64,000 bases of DNA from Bacteroidota bacterium (GCA_023442525.1 JAEZZA010000006.1:124001-188000), one strand, 5' to 3'; positions 17,412 through 26,072 are shown, counted from the first letter of the stretch. Notes: generated from the letters alone by a model not told the origin. A program made the numbers and translations.

Positions 17412-18659
17412 ATGAAAAGAACCATACTGTTTTCCCTGATAATTATTTCTCTTCCTGTCATTTTGGTCGCACAACAGCGTACTCACCTGCCCTATTCGAT
17501 ATATGGGCTGGGTGATTTGATGCCTAAAGGTTTTACACATAACATGGCAATGGGACGAACCGGAATTGCACTCTCATCGCCGGCCTATCTTAACAATGTG
17601 AATCCGGCTTCATATCACTCAATCGACAGCATTTCATTCTTTTTTGATTTTGGATTGTTTGGAAACTTTGTGAAATACCGTACCAGTTCCAATCCCTCAC
17701 AATACGGGAAAGATGTCAATATTTCCAATCTGGCCATTGGTTTTGGAATTACAAAAAAATGGAGTTCAGGCATCGGACTGGCACCTTTTAGTACGGTTGG
17801 TTACAAGATACAGACACGAAAGCCCATAACGGGATCTCCAAATGAATTTTATGATCTGCAAGTTACCGGAAACGGTGGACTCAATCAGTTTTACTGGAAT
17901 AATTCATACGAACTTTTTAACCACCTGAGCCTGGGTGTTAACGTAACTTATCTTTTCGGCAGTATTGAATCTGTAGAAACTACGTCAGCCAACCTCAGCA
18001 GCAGAGATATTTTATTAAAGGAGACCGCATATCTGAAAAAACTCTACGCAGATTTCGGTGTACAGTGGGATTTTTCACCTGGCAAAAAGTGGGACATGAC
18101 CTTAGGGGCAATTTTCGGGCCGGAACATAAAATAAACCGAAGCAGTACATTTAGTATATCCGATGCAAGTGAAACGGTAACCGAAGAAGAAGTGACTGAT
18201 GAAGGTACTATGAAATTTCCGATGTATGCAGGAGGTGGTCTGGCAGCAGTCTACAATAAGAGTTTTACGGTTAGCATGGATTATATTTTTCGTGACTGGT
18301 CGGCTATCAGTCAGGATGAAGACAATTTCAGTTACATCAGTAACAACACATTCAGGCTGGGATTACAACTAGTCCCCGGCCGATTCTCCCAACTTGGATA
18401 TTTTGGAGGCGTTGCCTACAGATTAGGAGCCTATTACGAGGAGTCTTACCTGAAAATCAACAACAGGCTGATACCGGATTACGGTATAACTGGTGGATTA
18501 GGCCTTCCTTTCTTTCAGAACCGAACCAGTTTGAATATCTCCTATAATTATGGTATAAAAGGCACTCTCGAAAATCATTTGGTAAAGGAAAAGTACCACA
18601 GTGTGATGTTTAGCCTCACCATGCACGATTGGTGGTTCATCAAGCGGAAGATTGACTAG
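17412..18659 (+). CDS. Outer-membrane beta-barrel protein, partner of the DUF4270 protein
   Basis: A 415-residue outer-membrane protein. The signal peptide (SLIIISLPVILVAQ) is followed by repeated amphipathic strands and a glycine- and aromatic-rich pattern resembling FadL/OmpP1-type barrels: HNMAMGRTGIAL, YLNNVNPASYHSID, FGFGITKKWSSGIGLAPFS. The early alanine-asparagine-proline segment NNVNPAS is common in Bacteroidota barrels of this group. Cargo is unknown. Pairing with a lipoprotein suggests a surface complex. A strong bidirectional terminator lies just after the stop codon. Confidence 0.75.
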   Translation: MKRTILFSLIIISLPVILVAQQRTHLPYSIYGLGDLMPKGFTHNMAMGRTGIALSSPAYLNNVNPASYHSIDSISFFFDFGLFGNFVKYRTSSNPSQYGKDVNISNLAIGFGITKKWSSGIGLAPFSTVGYKIQTRKPITGSPNEFYDLQVTGNGGLNQFYWNNSYELFNHLSLGVNVTYLFGSIESVETTSANLSSRDILLKETAYLKKLYADFGVQWDFSPGKKWDMTLGAIFGPEHKINRSSTFSISDASETVTEEEVTDEGTMKFPMYAGGGLAAVYNKSFTVSMDYIFRDWSAISQDEDNFSYISNNTFRLGLQLVPGRFSQLGYFGGVAYRLGAYYEESYLKINNRLIPDYGITGGLGLPFFQNRTSLNISYNYGIKGTLENHLVKEKYHSVMFSLTMHDWWFIKRKID

Positions 18660-18696
18660 GGCTATCCCTTTACTTCCGGATGCTGATTACTCAAAA

Positions 18697-18723
18697 AAAA
18701 ACCACTCTCCTGGAGTGGTTTTT
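18697..18723. terminator. Bidirectional intrinsic terminator
   Basis: AAAAACCACTC (18697-18707), loop TCCTG, GAGTGGTTTTT (18713-18723). The A and T runs flanking a GC stem make it work for the outer-membrane protein gene on the plus strand and the small coiled-coil gene on the minus strand. Confidence 0.92.
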
Positions 18724-18745
18724 GTAAAAAGCAGAGATAAATCAA

Positions 18746-18952
18746 TCAATACGTAAATTGATATCTCTTCCTGAGTTCCTTTTGAAACTCACCGATTTTG
18801 TGCTCTAAATCATCAATTTCGTTCTGAAGTTTCCGGGTATCCTGCCCTTCCGATTCAAGTTCCCGGATAAATCTGCGATTAATGATGATTTTTTTCTGGC
18901 ATTCATAAATGCTTGAGATCAGACTTTTGATATTGTACTTTACATCAAGCAT
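18746..18952 (-). CDS. Small coiled-coil protein of unknown function
   Basis: A 68-residue, highly charged protein, mostly one predicted helix: KKIIINRRFIRELESEGQ followed by a heptad-like stretch, KLQNEIDDLEHKIGEF. No signal peptide or membrane segment, so probably cytoplasmic. I do not recognise a family. Evidence that it is real is moderate: it sits alone, ends at a shared bidirectional terminator 23 bp downstream, has a plausible leader, and has no better overlapping gene. The size and coiled-coil character would fit a small adaptor or structural protein. Confidence 0.6.
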   Translation of the reverse strand: MLDVKYNIKSLISSIYECQKKIIINRRFIRELESEGQDTRKLQNEIDDLEHKIGEFQKELRKRYQFTY

Positions 18953-19252
18953 ATAAACAAGATTTAGTTAGTGATTTTGCCTAATATAACTTTTGTTCAC
19001 CTACATGCTTAAAAGTTATCAATAACAAATGTATGACTTATTAACATGTTTTCAAACGCTAAAATTGGTTTTTGGCAAGGAAATTTGTTAAAATTTGAGT
19101 TTTTTAACGAATCGGAATTCAGGCTTCAGCAATCAATAAAAAAACCCCTGCAAACCCTTGCAGGGGTGGAATAAACCTAAACAACCAAAAATTTAAAACT
19201 ATTGAAAGGACATTGAAACTTATACTGTATATTTATAAAGGAGATGTGTAAA
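18953..19252. other. Intergenic region, 300 bp
   Basis: AT-rich. It contains the probable promoter of the small coiled-coil gene at its left end and the export-operon terminator at 19145-19166. I found no other gene or structured element. Confidence 0.6.
19145..19166 (-). terminator. Intrinsic terminator of the exporter operon
   Basis: CCCCTGCA (19145-19152), loop AACCCT, TGCAGGGG (19159-19166), flanked by a run of As at 19138-19144 that is a T run on the minus strand. It lies about 90 bp after the adaptor gene stop. Confidence 0.9.
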
Positions 19253-20374
19253 TTATGCAGCTCCCTCTTGTTTCTTTGGCTCATCAGCCTTTTGTGGCCC
19301 TTTGATCTTGTCTTTCACTTCGAGACCTTCTTTGACTTCGATATTTACACCGTCGGATAATCCTGTTTTAATATATCTTTTTTCAAAGATCTGTGGCTGG
19401 GTTTCAATTTCCACGTAAGCTGAATCGCCTTCTCTTTCGAATTTGATCAGACTTTCAGGAATTACCATTACGCTGTCTTTTCTTTCAAGCACAATATCAG
19501 CATTAGCGCTGTATCCTGCCCTGATGAAAGCTGTTTGCTTTAGCTTTACATCGGCTTTTATTTCAAACTGAATGGCACCGTTTTCCTCTTTTCCTTTTGG
19601 AGATACATATTCCAGTACGGCATCGAACTTTTCATCTTCAATGGCGCCGATGGAGAGGATCAGGGGCATACCGATTTTTAATTTTCCGACCTCGGTTTCA
19701 TCAACCTTTCCCTCGAATATCATTTCGCCCATGTCAGCTACCGATGCAATGGTTGTACCCTCGTTAAAGGTATTTGATTCGATAACGGAATTACCAACTT
19801 CAATAGGTACATCTAATATCATCCCTTCGATTGTGGATCGTATCAGCGTATTGGTAGCACTTCCTGATTTCTTGGAAACTCCTTCTTTTATAAGCTGCAG
19901 GTGCGATTCGGCAGTCTCCTGTTCTTCCATCGCATTCATATAAGCCAGCTTGTACTGCTGGAACTCGGCTTCAGGTATAACACCCTGTTCATACACCTTC
20001 TTCTGCCGTTCATAAACCATTTTTGCGTCTTCGAAATTTATTTTTGCCTTATTTAACCGCGACTCTGCATTGTTTAGTTCAACCATATTGGGGATGATCT
20101 TCACACGGGCAATCAAATCACCTTTCTTAACGTGATTACCTGCTTCGATGTATATTTCCTCGACAATACCCGATACCTGAGGTTTGATCTCGATTTCTTT
20201 ACGGGGAACGACAGAACCTGTGGCAACTGTCTTTTTAATCACATCAGAAATAAAAGGACTTTTTGTTTCAAAGATCACAGGTTTCTTTTTCGATTTCTGG
20301 TATAGAAAAAACATAGTCCCGATAATGGCACCGACAACAACGACAAGTAATAAGATCTTTAGGAATTTTTTCAT
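19253..20374 (-). CDS. Periplasmic adaptor subunit (MacA/HlyD family)
   Basis: A membrane fusion protein of 373 residues that links an inner-membrane ABC exporter to an outer-membrane channel. A membrane anchor (ILLLVVVVGAIIGTMFFLY) at the N-terminus is followed by the biotinyl-lipoyl-like hairpin (VSGIVEEIYIEAGNHVKKGDLIARV), a coiled-coil hairpin at about 95-165, the second lipoyl half, and beta-barrel and proximal domains. The end is rich in Lys, Glu and Pro. It is the last gene of a four-gene unit with two permeases and an ATPase. No outer-membrane TolC-like gene is present in this operon. Confidence 0.9.
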   Translation of the reverse strand: MKKFLKILLLVVVVGAIIGTMFFLYQKSKKKPVIFETKSPFISDVIKKTVATGSVVPRKEIEIKPQVSGIVEEIYIEAGNHVKKGDLIARVKIIPNMVELNNAESRLNKAKINFEDAKMVYERQKKVYEQGVIPEAEFQQYKLAYMNAMEEQETAESHLQLIKEGVSKKSGSATNTLIRSTIEGMILDVPIEVGNSVIESNTFNEGTTIASVADMGEMIFEGKVDETEVGKLKIGMPLILSIGAIEDEKFDAVLEYVSPKGKEENGAIQFEIKADVKLKQTAFIRAGYSANADIVLERKDSVMVIPESLIKFEREGDSAYVEIETQPQIFEKRYIKTGLSDGVNIEVKEGLEVKDKIKGPQKADEPKKQEGAA

Positions 20375-20403
20375 GGAATTCAGATTATTATTATTTAATA
20401 TTA

Positions 20404-21669
20404 TTATTCGGCTCTTAGAGCTTCAACTGGTTTAATACTTACAGCCTTGCGGGCAGGAATGAAACCTGCGAAAAGTCCCGAAAAGATCAAAACGACCAGG
20501 GCAGTTACTGCCACATTGAAGTCGACTTCCGGATTTTTAAACATCTGGCCATCAGAACCCGATGATCCCATTTGCTGGTTAATTAGTTCCAGAATAGCTA
20601 CTCCCAGCACCAGGCCAATCATTCCCGAAATTGCAGTGAGTGATACCGACTCCATAAGGATCTGTCCGATGATTTTCCACGGGGTGGCGCCAATCGACCG
20701 TTGGATGCCAATTTCGTGAGTGCGCTCTTTAACAACTATAAGCATTATATTGCTCACTCCGATTACACCGGCAAACAGGGTTCCAATTCCCACAATCCAT
20801 ATCAGAACATTAATACCGTTAAAAAGCCCGGTCATCTGGTTAAATTGTTCTTCGAGGTTAAAATGCCCGAAAGCCATTTCGTCTTCCGGGGCAACCTTAT
20901 TTCTTTCAGCCAGAAGCGACATAACCTTCTTTTCAAGCACTGATACCGGCACTTTATCTTTAGCCGTTACAGCGATAAAATGCACCTGATCGCCCATGTT
21001 ATATGCAATTTGCAATGATGTAAACGGAATAAAAATGGTCTTCTCCTTATCACCTCCGAAACTTATGTTTTTATTGCGCGGTTCAAAAACTCCCACCACC
21101 TGGAAATACACGCCACTGATCCGCAGATATTGTCCTATCGGGTTTTCATCTTTTTCGAACATTTCATCACGCACCTGGTTTCCGATTACAGCTACCTTAC
21201 GGTTTTCCTGTATATCGATCTCGTTTATAACTCTCCCTGCAAGTAAAGTCACCGGGTCAATATGAAAATAATCCGGGTAGTCGCCAAAAATCGAATAGTT
21301 TGCTGTTTTGGTTCCTCTTACCACGTTATTATCACCATTTCCCGACCATGGCTGTAAACGCGGGGCCAGATATCCGATCTCGGGCAGATTCTGTCTCAAT
21401 GCTTTCATATCTTCATTATTGAAGAGCCAGTTACGTCCTCGCGGCAATCCCTTGTATGGAATTGAGGTTTGCCGCGTCCATATAAAAGCACTGTTGGTGG
21501 CAAAATCCTGGAAACCGTCGAAAACAGCATTCCTAAGTCCGTTTCCCGATCCCATCATAATCACAAGCATCAGAATACCCCAAAATACTCCGAAAGCAGT
21601 CATGAAGGTCCGCAACTTGTTACTGCGGAGTGTGCTGTAAATTTCATACCATCTGTCTCTGTCAAACAT
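20404..21669 (-). CDS. MacB-like ABC transporter permease (second of two)
   Basis: A 421-residue FtsX/MacB-type permease. One N-terminal membrane helix (LRTFMTAFGVFWGILMLVIMMG), a large periplasmic MacB core domain at about 45-250, and three C-terminal helices with the conserved VVKERTHEIGIQRSIGATPWKI coupling segment. MacB-type pumps act as mechanotransmitters driving efflux or envelope traffic. The gene lies 11 nt after a paralogous permease, and the two probably form a heterodimer served by the single ATPase gene. It differs in sequence from its neighbour, suggesting an old duplication. Confidence 0.9.
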   Translation of the reverse strand: MFDRDRWYEIYSTLRSNKLRTFMTAFGVFWGILMLVIMMGSGNGLRNAVFDGFQDFATNSAFIWTRQTSIPYKGLPRGRNWLFNNEDMKALRQNLPEIGYLAPRLQPWSGNGDNNVVRGTKTANYSIFGDYPDYFHIDPVTLLAGRVINEIDIQENRKVAVIGNQVRDEMFEKDENPIGQYLRISGVYFQVVGVFEPRNKNISFGGDKEKTIFIPFTSLQIAYNMGDQVHFIAVTAKDKVPVSVLEKKVMSLLAERNKVAPEDEMAFGHFNLEEQFNQMTGLFNGINVLIWIVGIGTLFAGVIGVSNIMLIVVKERTHEIGIQRSIGATPWKIIGQILMESVSLTAISGMIGLVLGVAILELINQQMGSSGSDGQMFKNPEVDFNVAVTALVVLIFSGLFAGFIPARKAVSIKPVEALRAE

Positions 21670-21680
21670 GACTGTAATAT

Positions 21681-22910
21681 TTATTCATCACGTAATGCTA
21701 CCACCGGTCTGATTTTGGATGCCCTGAGCGAGGGCATCAGTCCCGCAAGTGTGCCGGCAATTATCAGAACAAGCGTAGATATGACGGCTATTTTAAAATC
21801 AACTTCGGGGTTGAGGAAAAACTGATTTTGCGGTATAACCGACGATACCAGTTCAAGCGTGCCGATACCTGCAATCAGTCCGATATAACCGGCAAGACTT
21901 GTTATAAAAACTGCTTCGAGAAGTATCATGCCGACTACCGATGCAGGAGTGGCACCAATTGCTTTACGGACGCCGATTTCTTTGGTGCGCTCATTTACCA
22001 CGATAATCATAATATTGCTTACACCCACTATGCCGGCAATTATAGTAAAGGCGCCAATTATGGAAACAAATATCTGTATGCCGAGAAACAGGTTCGAGAA
22101 CATCTTGTATTCTTTAAGCTGATTGAATATCCACAAGGCATTAAGATCGGCAGGATCGAACTTATGTCTCCTGGCAAAATCGGCGCGCAGGTCTTCCACG
22201 AATTTTTCGCTTTCTTTGGCCGACAGACTGCTGATAATTGTGAGGTTTTGTATCCGGTTGGCACCTCCTGATATCATCTGAGCAGTGGTTATGGGCAAGT
22301 AAGCCCTGGTTTCGTCGCGCTCAACTTTATCGGTGAACACCCCGACAACCATGAAAGGAATATTATTAATCCTGATATATTCTCCAATAGGATCTTTACC
22401 ATCTTTAAACAGTGCTTTCTGAACCGGTTTTCCGATTACCACAACCTTTCTGCGTTTCTGGATGTCCACTTCATTGATATACCTGCCCGACTGAACAGTC
22501 AGGTTCTCAATATCCTTGTAATCGGGGTGCACGCAAATCAAATCGAAATTGCCATATTCCTTTTTATAAGAAATCACCCGGTTCTGCCACATAAAATACC
22601 GACCCGAAATTTTCTCCACACCTTCAAGACGGTCACGAACATATTCGTAATCTTCGTTTGTGAATTTTATTTCACGTCCTGCCTTAAATCCTTCATAAGC
22701 CTTGCTTGTAGTGCCGGGGCCGAACCATATCGTGTTCACGGCATCCTGCCTGAATTGCGCATCAATGCCATTCTGAAGTCCTTTCCCTGATCCCAGTAGA
22801 ATGATTAACATAAAAATTCCCCAGGCAACACTAAAGCCGGTAAGGAATGTCCTCATCCGGTTTTTGTTGATAGTGCTCAGGATTTCCTGCCATTTATCCA
22901 GATCAAACAT
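21681..22910 (-). CDS. MacB-like ABC transporter permease (first of two)
   Basis: A 409-residue permease with the same layout as its downstream neighbour: first helix MRTFLTGFSVAWGIFMLIILLG, periplasmic MacB core, then three C-terminal helices with IVVNERTKEIGVRKAIGATP. The start is 11 nt after the ATPase stop, indicating tight operon coupling. It is likely to pair with the second permease. Nothing in the sequence indicates the substrate. Confidence 0.9.
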   Translation of the reverse strand: MFDLDKWQEILSTINKNRMRTFLTGFSVAWGIFMLIILLGSGKGLQNGIDAQFRQDAVNTIWFGPGTTSKAYEGFKAGREIKFTNEDYEYVRDRLEGVEKISGRYFMWQNRVISYKKEYGNFDLICVHPDYKDIENLTVQSGRYINEVDIQKRRKVVVIGKPVQKALFKDGKDPIGEYIRINNIPFMVVGVFTDKVERDETRAYLPITTAQMISGGANRIQNLTIISSLSAKESEKFVEDLRADFARRHKFDPADLNALWIFNQLKEYKMFSNLFLGIQIFVSIIGAFTIIAGIVGVSNIMIIVVNERTKEIGVRKAIGATPASVVGMILLEAVFITSLAGYIGLIAGIGTLELVSSVIPQNQFFLNPEVDFKIAVISTLVLIIAGTLAGLMPSLRASKIRPVVALRDE

Positions 22911-22921
22911 AGGAGGCGTAA

Positions 22922-23623
22922 TTAAGATGCAACGGCATTTACGCCGGAATTATGATAAGTGATGCACTCAATGAAGCCATCCTTAAGCTTGATTGAACGT
23001 TGAGTGCGCAAGGCAATATCGTGTTCATGGGTTACAATGAGCATGGTAATTCCCTCGCGGTTGATCTCGTGCAATAAATCCATAACTTCCATGGAAGTTA
23101 CCGAATCCAATGCACCGGTAGGTTCATCGGCCAGTATTACCTTAGGTTTTGATATAAGCGCGCGGGCTATGGCGATACGCTGTTTCTGTCCGCCCGACAA
23201 TTCGCTTGGAAGATGCGTCCACCAATCCTTCAACCCTACCCTCTCGAGATATTCCATGGCAATGACATTTCGTTTCCTGCGGCTCACGCCTTGGTAATAC
23301 AGAGGCAGGGCCACATTTTCCATGGCATTCTTAAAAGATATGAGATTGAAACTCTGAAAAACGAAACCGATGGTCCGGTTTCGGAGCTGAGCAGCCTTTG
23401 TTTCATTTATATCGCGGATAACCATGCCATTCAGGTAGTATTCACCGGAATCGTAATTGTCAAGAATTCCAAGGACATTCAATAATGTTGATTTTCCTGA
23501 ACCTGAAGCGCCCATAATGGATACCATTTCTCCCGGTTCAATATCCATATTGATACCCTTCAGAACATGCAAAGAATTATTACCCGTTATATACGATTTG
23601 TGCAGGTTCTTAATTTTGATCAT
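22922..23623 (-). CDS. MacB/LolD-type ABC transporter ATP-binding protein
   Basis: A 233-residue ATPase that powers the two adjoining permeases. Walker A GASGSGKSTL lies near 38-47, the signature LSGGQKQRIAIARAL near 140-155, Walker B VILADEPTGALD near 160-172, and the switch histidine in LIVTHEHD near 205. It is the first gene of the operon. About 110 bp upstream lie two tandem operator-like dyads, which suggests regulated expression rather than housekeeping lipoprotein transport. Confidence 0.93.
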   Translation of the reverse strand: MIKIKNLHKSYITGNNSLHVLKGINMDIEPGEMVSIMGASGSGKSTLLNVLGILDNYDSGEYYLNGMVIRDINETKAAQLRNRTIGFVFQSFNLISFKNAMENVALPLYYQGVSRRKRNVIAMEYLERVGLKDWWTHLPSELSGGQKQRIAIARALISKPKVILADEPTGALDSVTSMEVMDLLHEINREGITMLIVTHEHDIALRTQRSIKLKDGFIECITYHNSGVNAVAS

Positions 23624-23733
23624 TTGGTTATAAAGGTTTGTTGAATAACGTCAAAAATTGTACCCTATTATATATATAATTGAATTTTAATTAAATAAAT
23701 CAATAAAACTCCTGAATAACGCCCCTTCAAATA

Positions 23734-23770
23734 TGTACATTAATGAACATGAACTGTCCGAAAATGAACA
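23734..23770. promoter_or_regulatory. Tandem dyad operators upstream of the exporter operon
   Basis: TGTACATTAATGAACA (23734-23749) and TGTCCGAAAATGAACA (23755-23770) share TGTnC-N6-GAACA, each an imperfect 16-bp palindrome. Their centres are 21 bp apart, two helical turns, so bound dimers would sit on the same face of the DNA. They lie 111-147 bp upstream of the ATPase start. Confidence 0.6.
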
Positions 23771-23860
23771 TATTTAAAAAACAGATGTTTTACGCAACCA
23801 TTTTTCCATAAATATCATCATAATAACAGCGTCAAAGGAAAAAAGGAAAAAGGAAAGCCC

Positions 23861-23868
23861 TAATTTTG
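23861..23868 (+). promoter_or_regulatory. -7 box of the ECF sigma factor gene
   Basis: TAATTTTG matches TAnnTTTG. The upstream spacer is purine-rich with no clear TTTG, so this promoter may need an alternative sigma factor. The leader would be very short (about 7-16 nt). Confidence 0.45.
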
Positions 23869-23881
23869 AGAGCTACTAATT

Positions 23882-24439
23882 GTGTATTTGGTGGATCATT
23901 TGCATAAAGTAATCCGCGGTTGCCAGGAAAATCAACCTGAAGCACAGCGCGAATTGTACGAGCTGTTCAAAACAAAAATGTTTGGAACATGTCTTCGTTA
24001 TGCCGGCAATTATGACGATGCACAGGATATTTTGCAGGAAGGTTTTATAAAAGTATTTGAGAAGATTCACCAGTTTGGATTCAAGGGAGCCTTTGAAGGC
24101 TGGATACGAAAGGTAATGGTAAATACAGCACTTGAAAAATACCGGGTTCATTACAGGCATGTACCGGTTGAAGATTTGCCGGTACAGCCGGATGTTGAGG
24201 AAGATCACGACGTATCATCAGATATTGATGCAAACGAACTGGTAAGGCTGGTTCAGGAACTTTCACCCAAATACCGGGTTGTATTTAACCTGTACGCCAT
24301 TGAAGGATTCACACATAAAGAGATAGCGGAACTGCTGAATATAAGCGAGGGAACTTCGAAATCAAATCTTTCGAGAGCCAGGACTATTCTGCAGGAAAAA
24401 GTTAATAAGTACTATTTAAGAACAGTTCGAACAAACTGA
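23882..24439 (+). CDS. ECF-type RNA polymerase sigma factor
   Basis: A 185-residue sigma-70-family factor of the extracytoplasmic function group, which recruits RNA polymerase to promoters in response to envelope signals. Region 2 is visible as the YAGNYDDAQDILQEGFIKVF segment, and region 4 as LSPKYRVVFNLYAIEGFTHKEIAELL followed by an ISEGTSKSNLSRAR recognition helix. The start is read as GTG at 23882. Another GTG lies 9 nt downstream and would give a longer leader. The next gene starts 3 nt after its stop and looks like its anti-sigma partner. Confidence 0.9.
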   Translation: MYLVDHLHKVIRGCQENQPEAQRELYELFKTKMFGTCLRYAGNYDDAQDILQEGFIKVFEKIHQFGFKGAFEGWIRKVMVNTALEKYRVHYRHVPVEDLPVQPDVEEDHDVSSDIDANELVRLVQELSPKYRVVFNLYAIEGFTHKEIAELLNISEGTSKSNLSRARTILQEKVNKYYLRTVRTN

Positions 24440-24442
24440 GAC

Positions 24443-25903
24443 ATGGAAAAGATTGATAATAATACCGACAGGTTTTTCCGTGACAGGCTGTGGAACTTTG
24501 AACAGAGTCCCCCGGATACTGCGTGGGACTCAATATCGGCAAAGTTGGAGAGCAGGAAGAAAAAACGTACCCTACTTGTATTTTTCAGAATTGCTGCAGG
24601 TATGGCTCTTTTAATATCGTCAGCAATAGGAATATACTACGTGGGTATAAAAGATAAAAGTTCAGGTACAGGCGACTTGCGCATAACGGAGGTACTGAAT
24701 GATGCAGGAAACAATGAGTTTAATAAACAAGATGCTGAACCTGTCGCATCTGTGGAAAAGCATTCAGTTGCTGTAGCCGGAAAATCAGGAAGGACCGGAG
24801 GCGATAATAATGCCGTTACCCGCCAGACAGAGAATTCCGGAATTGAACAAACAGGCAGTCAACCTGTGAATGAACGGGAAAATCAGCCGATTGAAAGTCA
24901 GAACGAACAACTGCCACTGTATCCCGATCAACCTATTGATCAAATTGATACCGGTCCGGAAATAATAACCGAAAGGCAGGAGAATTTGATGGCTTCGGGC
25001 GATTCAATCAGAAGCAGAACCGGTGACCTGCCGGCCATGGCGAAGGTGACTCCGGAACAGGCCAAAGCAGAATTGCTGGCAGTGAATGATGTATCTGAAG
25101 CAAAACCGGAAAAGCCACGGCGTTGGATAATAGGCAGTGAGATTGCCCCACTTTATTCAAACCGCAATATCCGGTCGGATGGCGATTACAGCAGCGCTAT
25201 AAGCTCCATGAATTCCAGTGAAACAGGAGTTCTTGCCTATGCCGGTGGCGTTCGCGTGGCGGTTGATGCGGGAAAACGACTTACCGTGCAATCGGGAATA
25301 TATTACTCCAGGTACGGTCAACAGATCAATGATGTTAAGGCCATAACCGGTTACCGGGAAAACGAGGGAAATAAGTTTATAGCAGCCTCAAATTCCACCG
25401 GCTCCATCGAAGGCGTAATTTCAGCCCGGCTAGAAGCCGGCTCAAATTTTAACTCACTAGATAATTCGGTAGCATTTATTGAAATCAATAGGGGAGTTAC
25501 CTATTCCGAATTGAAGCCACTTGTGGAAGGTGATGAAGAAAACATTCAGCTCAGGCAATATTTTGATTACTTCGAACTGCCGCTGATACTCAGGTATAAA
25601 GTGATCGACCGCAAAATGGATCTTAGCTTTTCAGGCGGATTGATAACCAATTTAATGGTTGGAAATACCGTTAGCCTGATAGCCGACGGAGATTCAAGAA
25701 ATATAGGCGAAACAACGGAGGTTAATCAGATAAACTACCTCGGATCGTTTGGACTGGGTGTGGAAATGCCAATATCAGGTAACTTTTCGTTTAGCATCGA
25801 ACCCCGTTTCAGATATTATATCAATTCAATCGATCAAACCGGTATAATATCCGTGCATCCTTACTCGTTTGGCTTTTTTGCGGGAGTAAACTACCGGTTT
25901 TAA
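24443..25903 (+). CDS. Probable dual-membrane-spanning anti-sigma factor with outer-membrane barrel
   Basis: A 486-residue protein with three parts. Residues 1-43 are cytoplasmic, with the anti-sigma-like PPDTAWDSISAKLE and a basic stop RKKKR. Residues 44-67 form a single inner-membrane helix. Residues 68-225 are a hydrophilic Gln/Asn/Glu-rich linker, and residues 226-486 form a PorT-like barrel ending in the outer-membrane signature VNYRF. There is no cleavable signal peptide. This is the layout reported for the dual-membrane-spanning anti-sigma (Dma) factors of Bacteroides thetaiotaomicron. Adjacent to an ECF sigma gene, it would sense outer-membrane state directly and release sigma. Ordinary database labels would call it an outer-membrane beta-barrel protein. 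Confidence 0.78.
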   Translation: MEKIDNNTDRFFRDRLWNFEQSPPDTAWDSISAKLESRKKKRTLLVFFRIAAGMALLISSAIGIYYVGIKDKSSGTGDLRITEVLNDAGNNEFNKQDAEPVASVEKHSVAVAGKSGRTGGDNNAVTRQTENSGIEQTGSQPVNERENQPIESQNEQLPLYPDQPIDQIDTGPEIITERQENLMASGDSIRSRTGDLPAMAKVTPEQAKAELLAVNDVSEAKPEKPRRWIIGSEIAPLYSNRNIRSDGDYSSAISSMNSSETGVLAYAGGVRVAVDAGKRLTVQSGIYYSRYGQQINDVKAITGYRENEGNKFIAASNSTGSIEGVISARLEAGSNFNSLDNSVAFIEINRGVTYSELKPLVEGDEENIQLRQYFDYFELPLILRYKVIDRKMDLSFSGGLITNLMVGNTVSLIADGDSRNIGETTEVNQINYLGSFGLGVEMPISGNFSFSIEPRFRYYINSIDQTGIISVHPYSFGFFAGVNYRF

Positions 25904-25991
25904 GAGATCAATAAAAACAGCAAAACAGATACTGTATTAATCAAAGTTAGGTGTGGTTTTTAACATTTTCCTGATAAAAAAATCACTTTCT

Positions 25992-26033
25992 TTTAACTAA
26001 CTTCGCAACATTCCGTACAAGGAATTAGTTAAA
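25992..26033 (+). promoter_or_regulatory. Inverted repeat upstream of the lytic transglycosylase
   Basis: TTTAACTAA (25992-26000) and TTAGTTAAA (26025-26033) are perfect 9-bp inverted arms 24 bp apart, enclosing a smaller TTCC/GGAA hairpin. It sits 40 bp before the gene start and could be an operator. Confidence 0.4.
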
Positions 26034-26072
26034 TCATAATCCACGGTTTTTTAGGTATTTCACATTAAAGAC

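Larger units (their letters stand above)
23624..23881. other. Divergent regulatory region between the exporter operon and the sigma factor gene
   Basis: 258 bp, AT-rich. On the minus strand a TATAAT-like box occurs in an alternating TA run near 23678-23690. Operator-like dyads occupy 23734-23770. The plus strand has TAATTTTG at 23861-23868 just before the sigma factor gene. Confidence 0.55.

Noticed and set aside
23624..23881. Possible sigma-54 promoter beside the tandem dyads
   Set aside because: Such phased dyads can be sigma-54 activator sites, but I found no TGGCAC-N5-TTGC-type element in either direction in this region.
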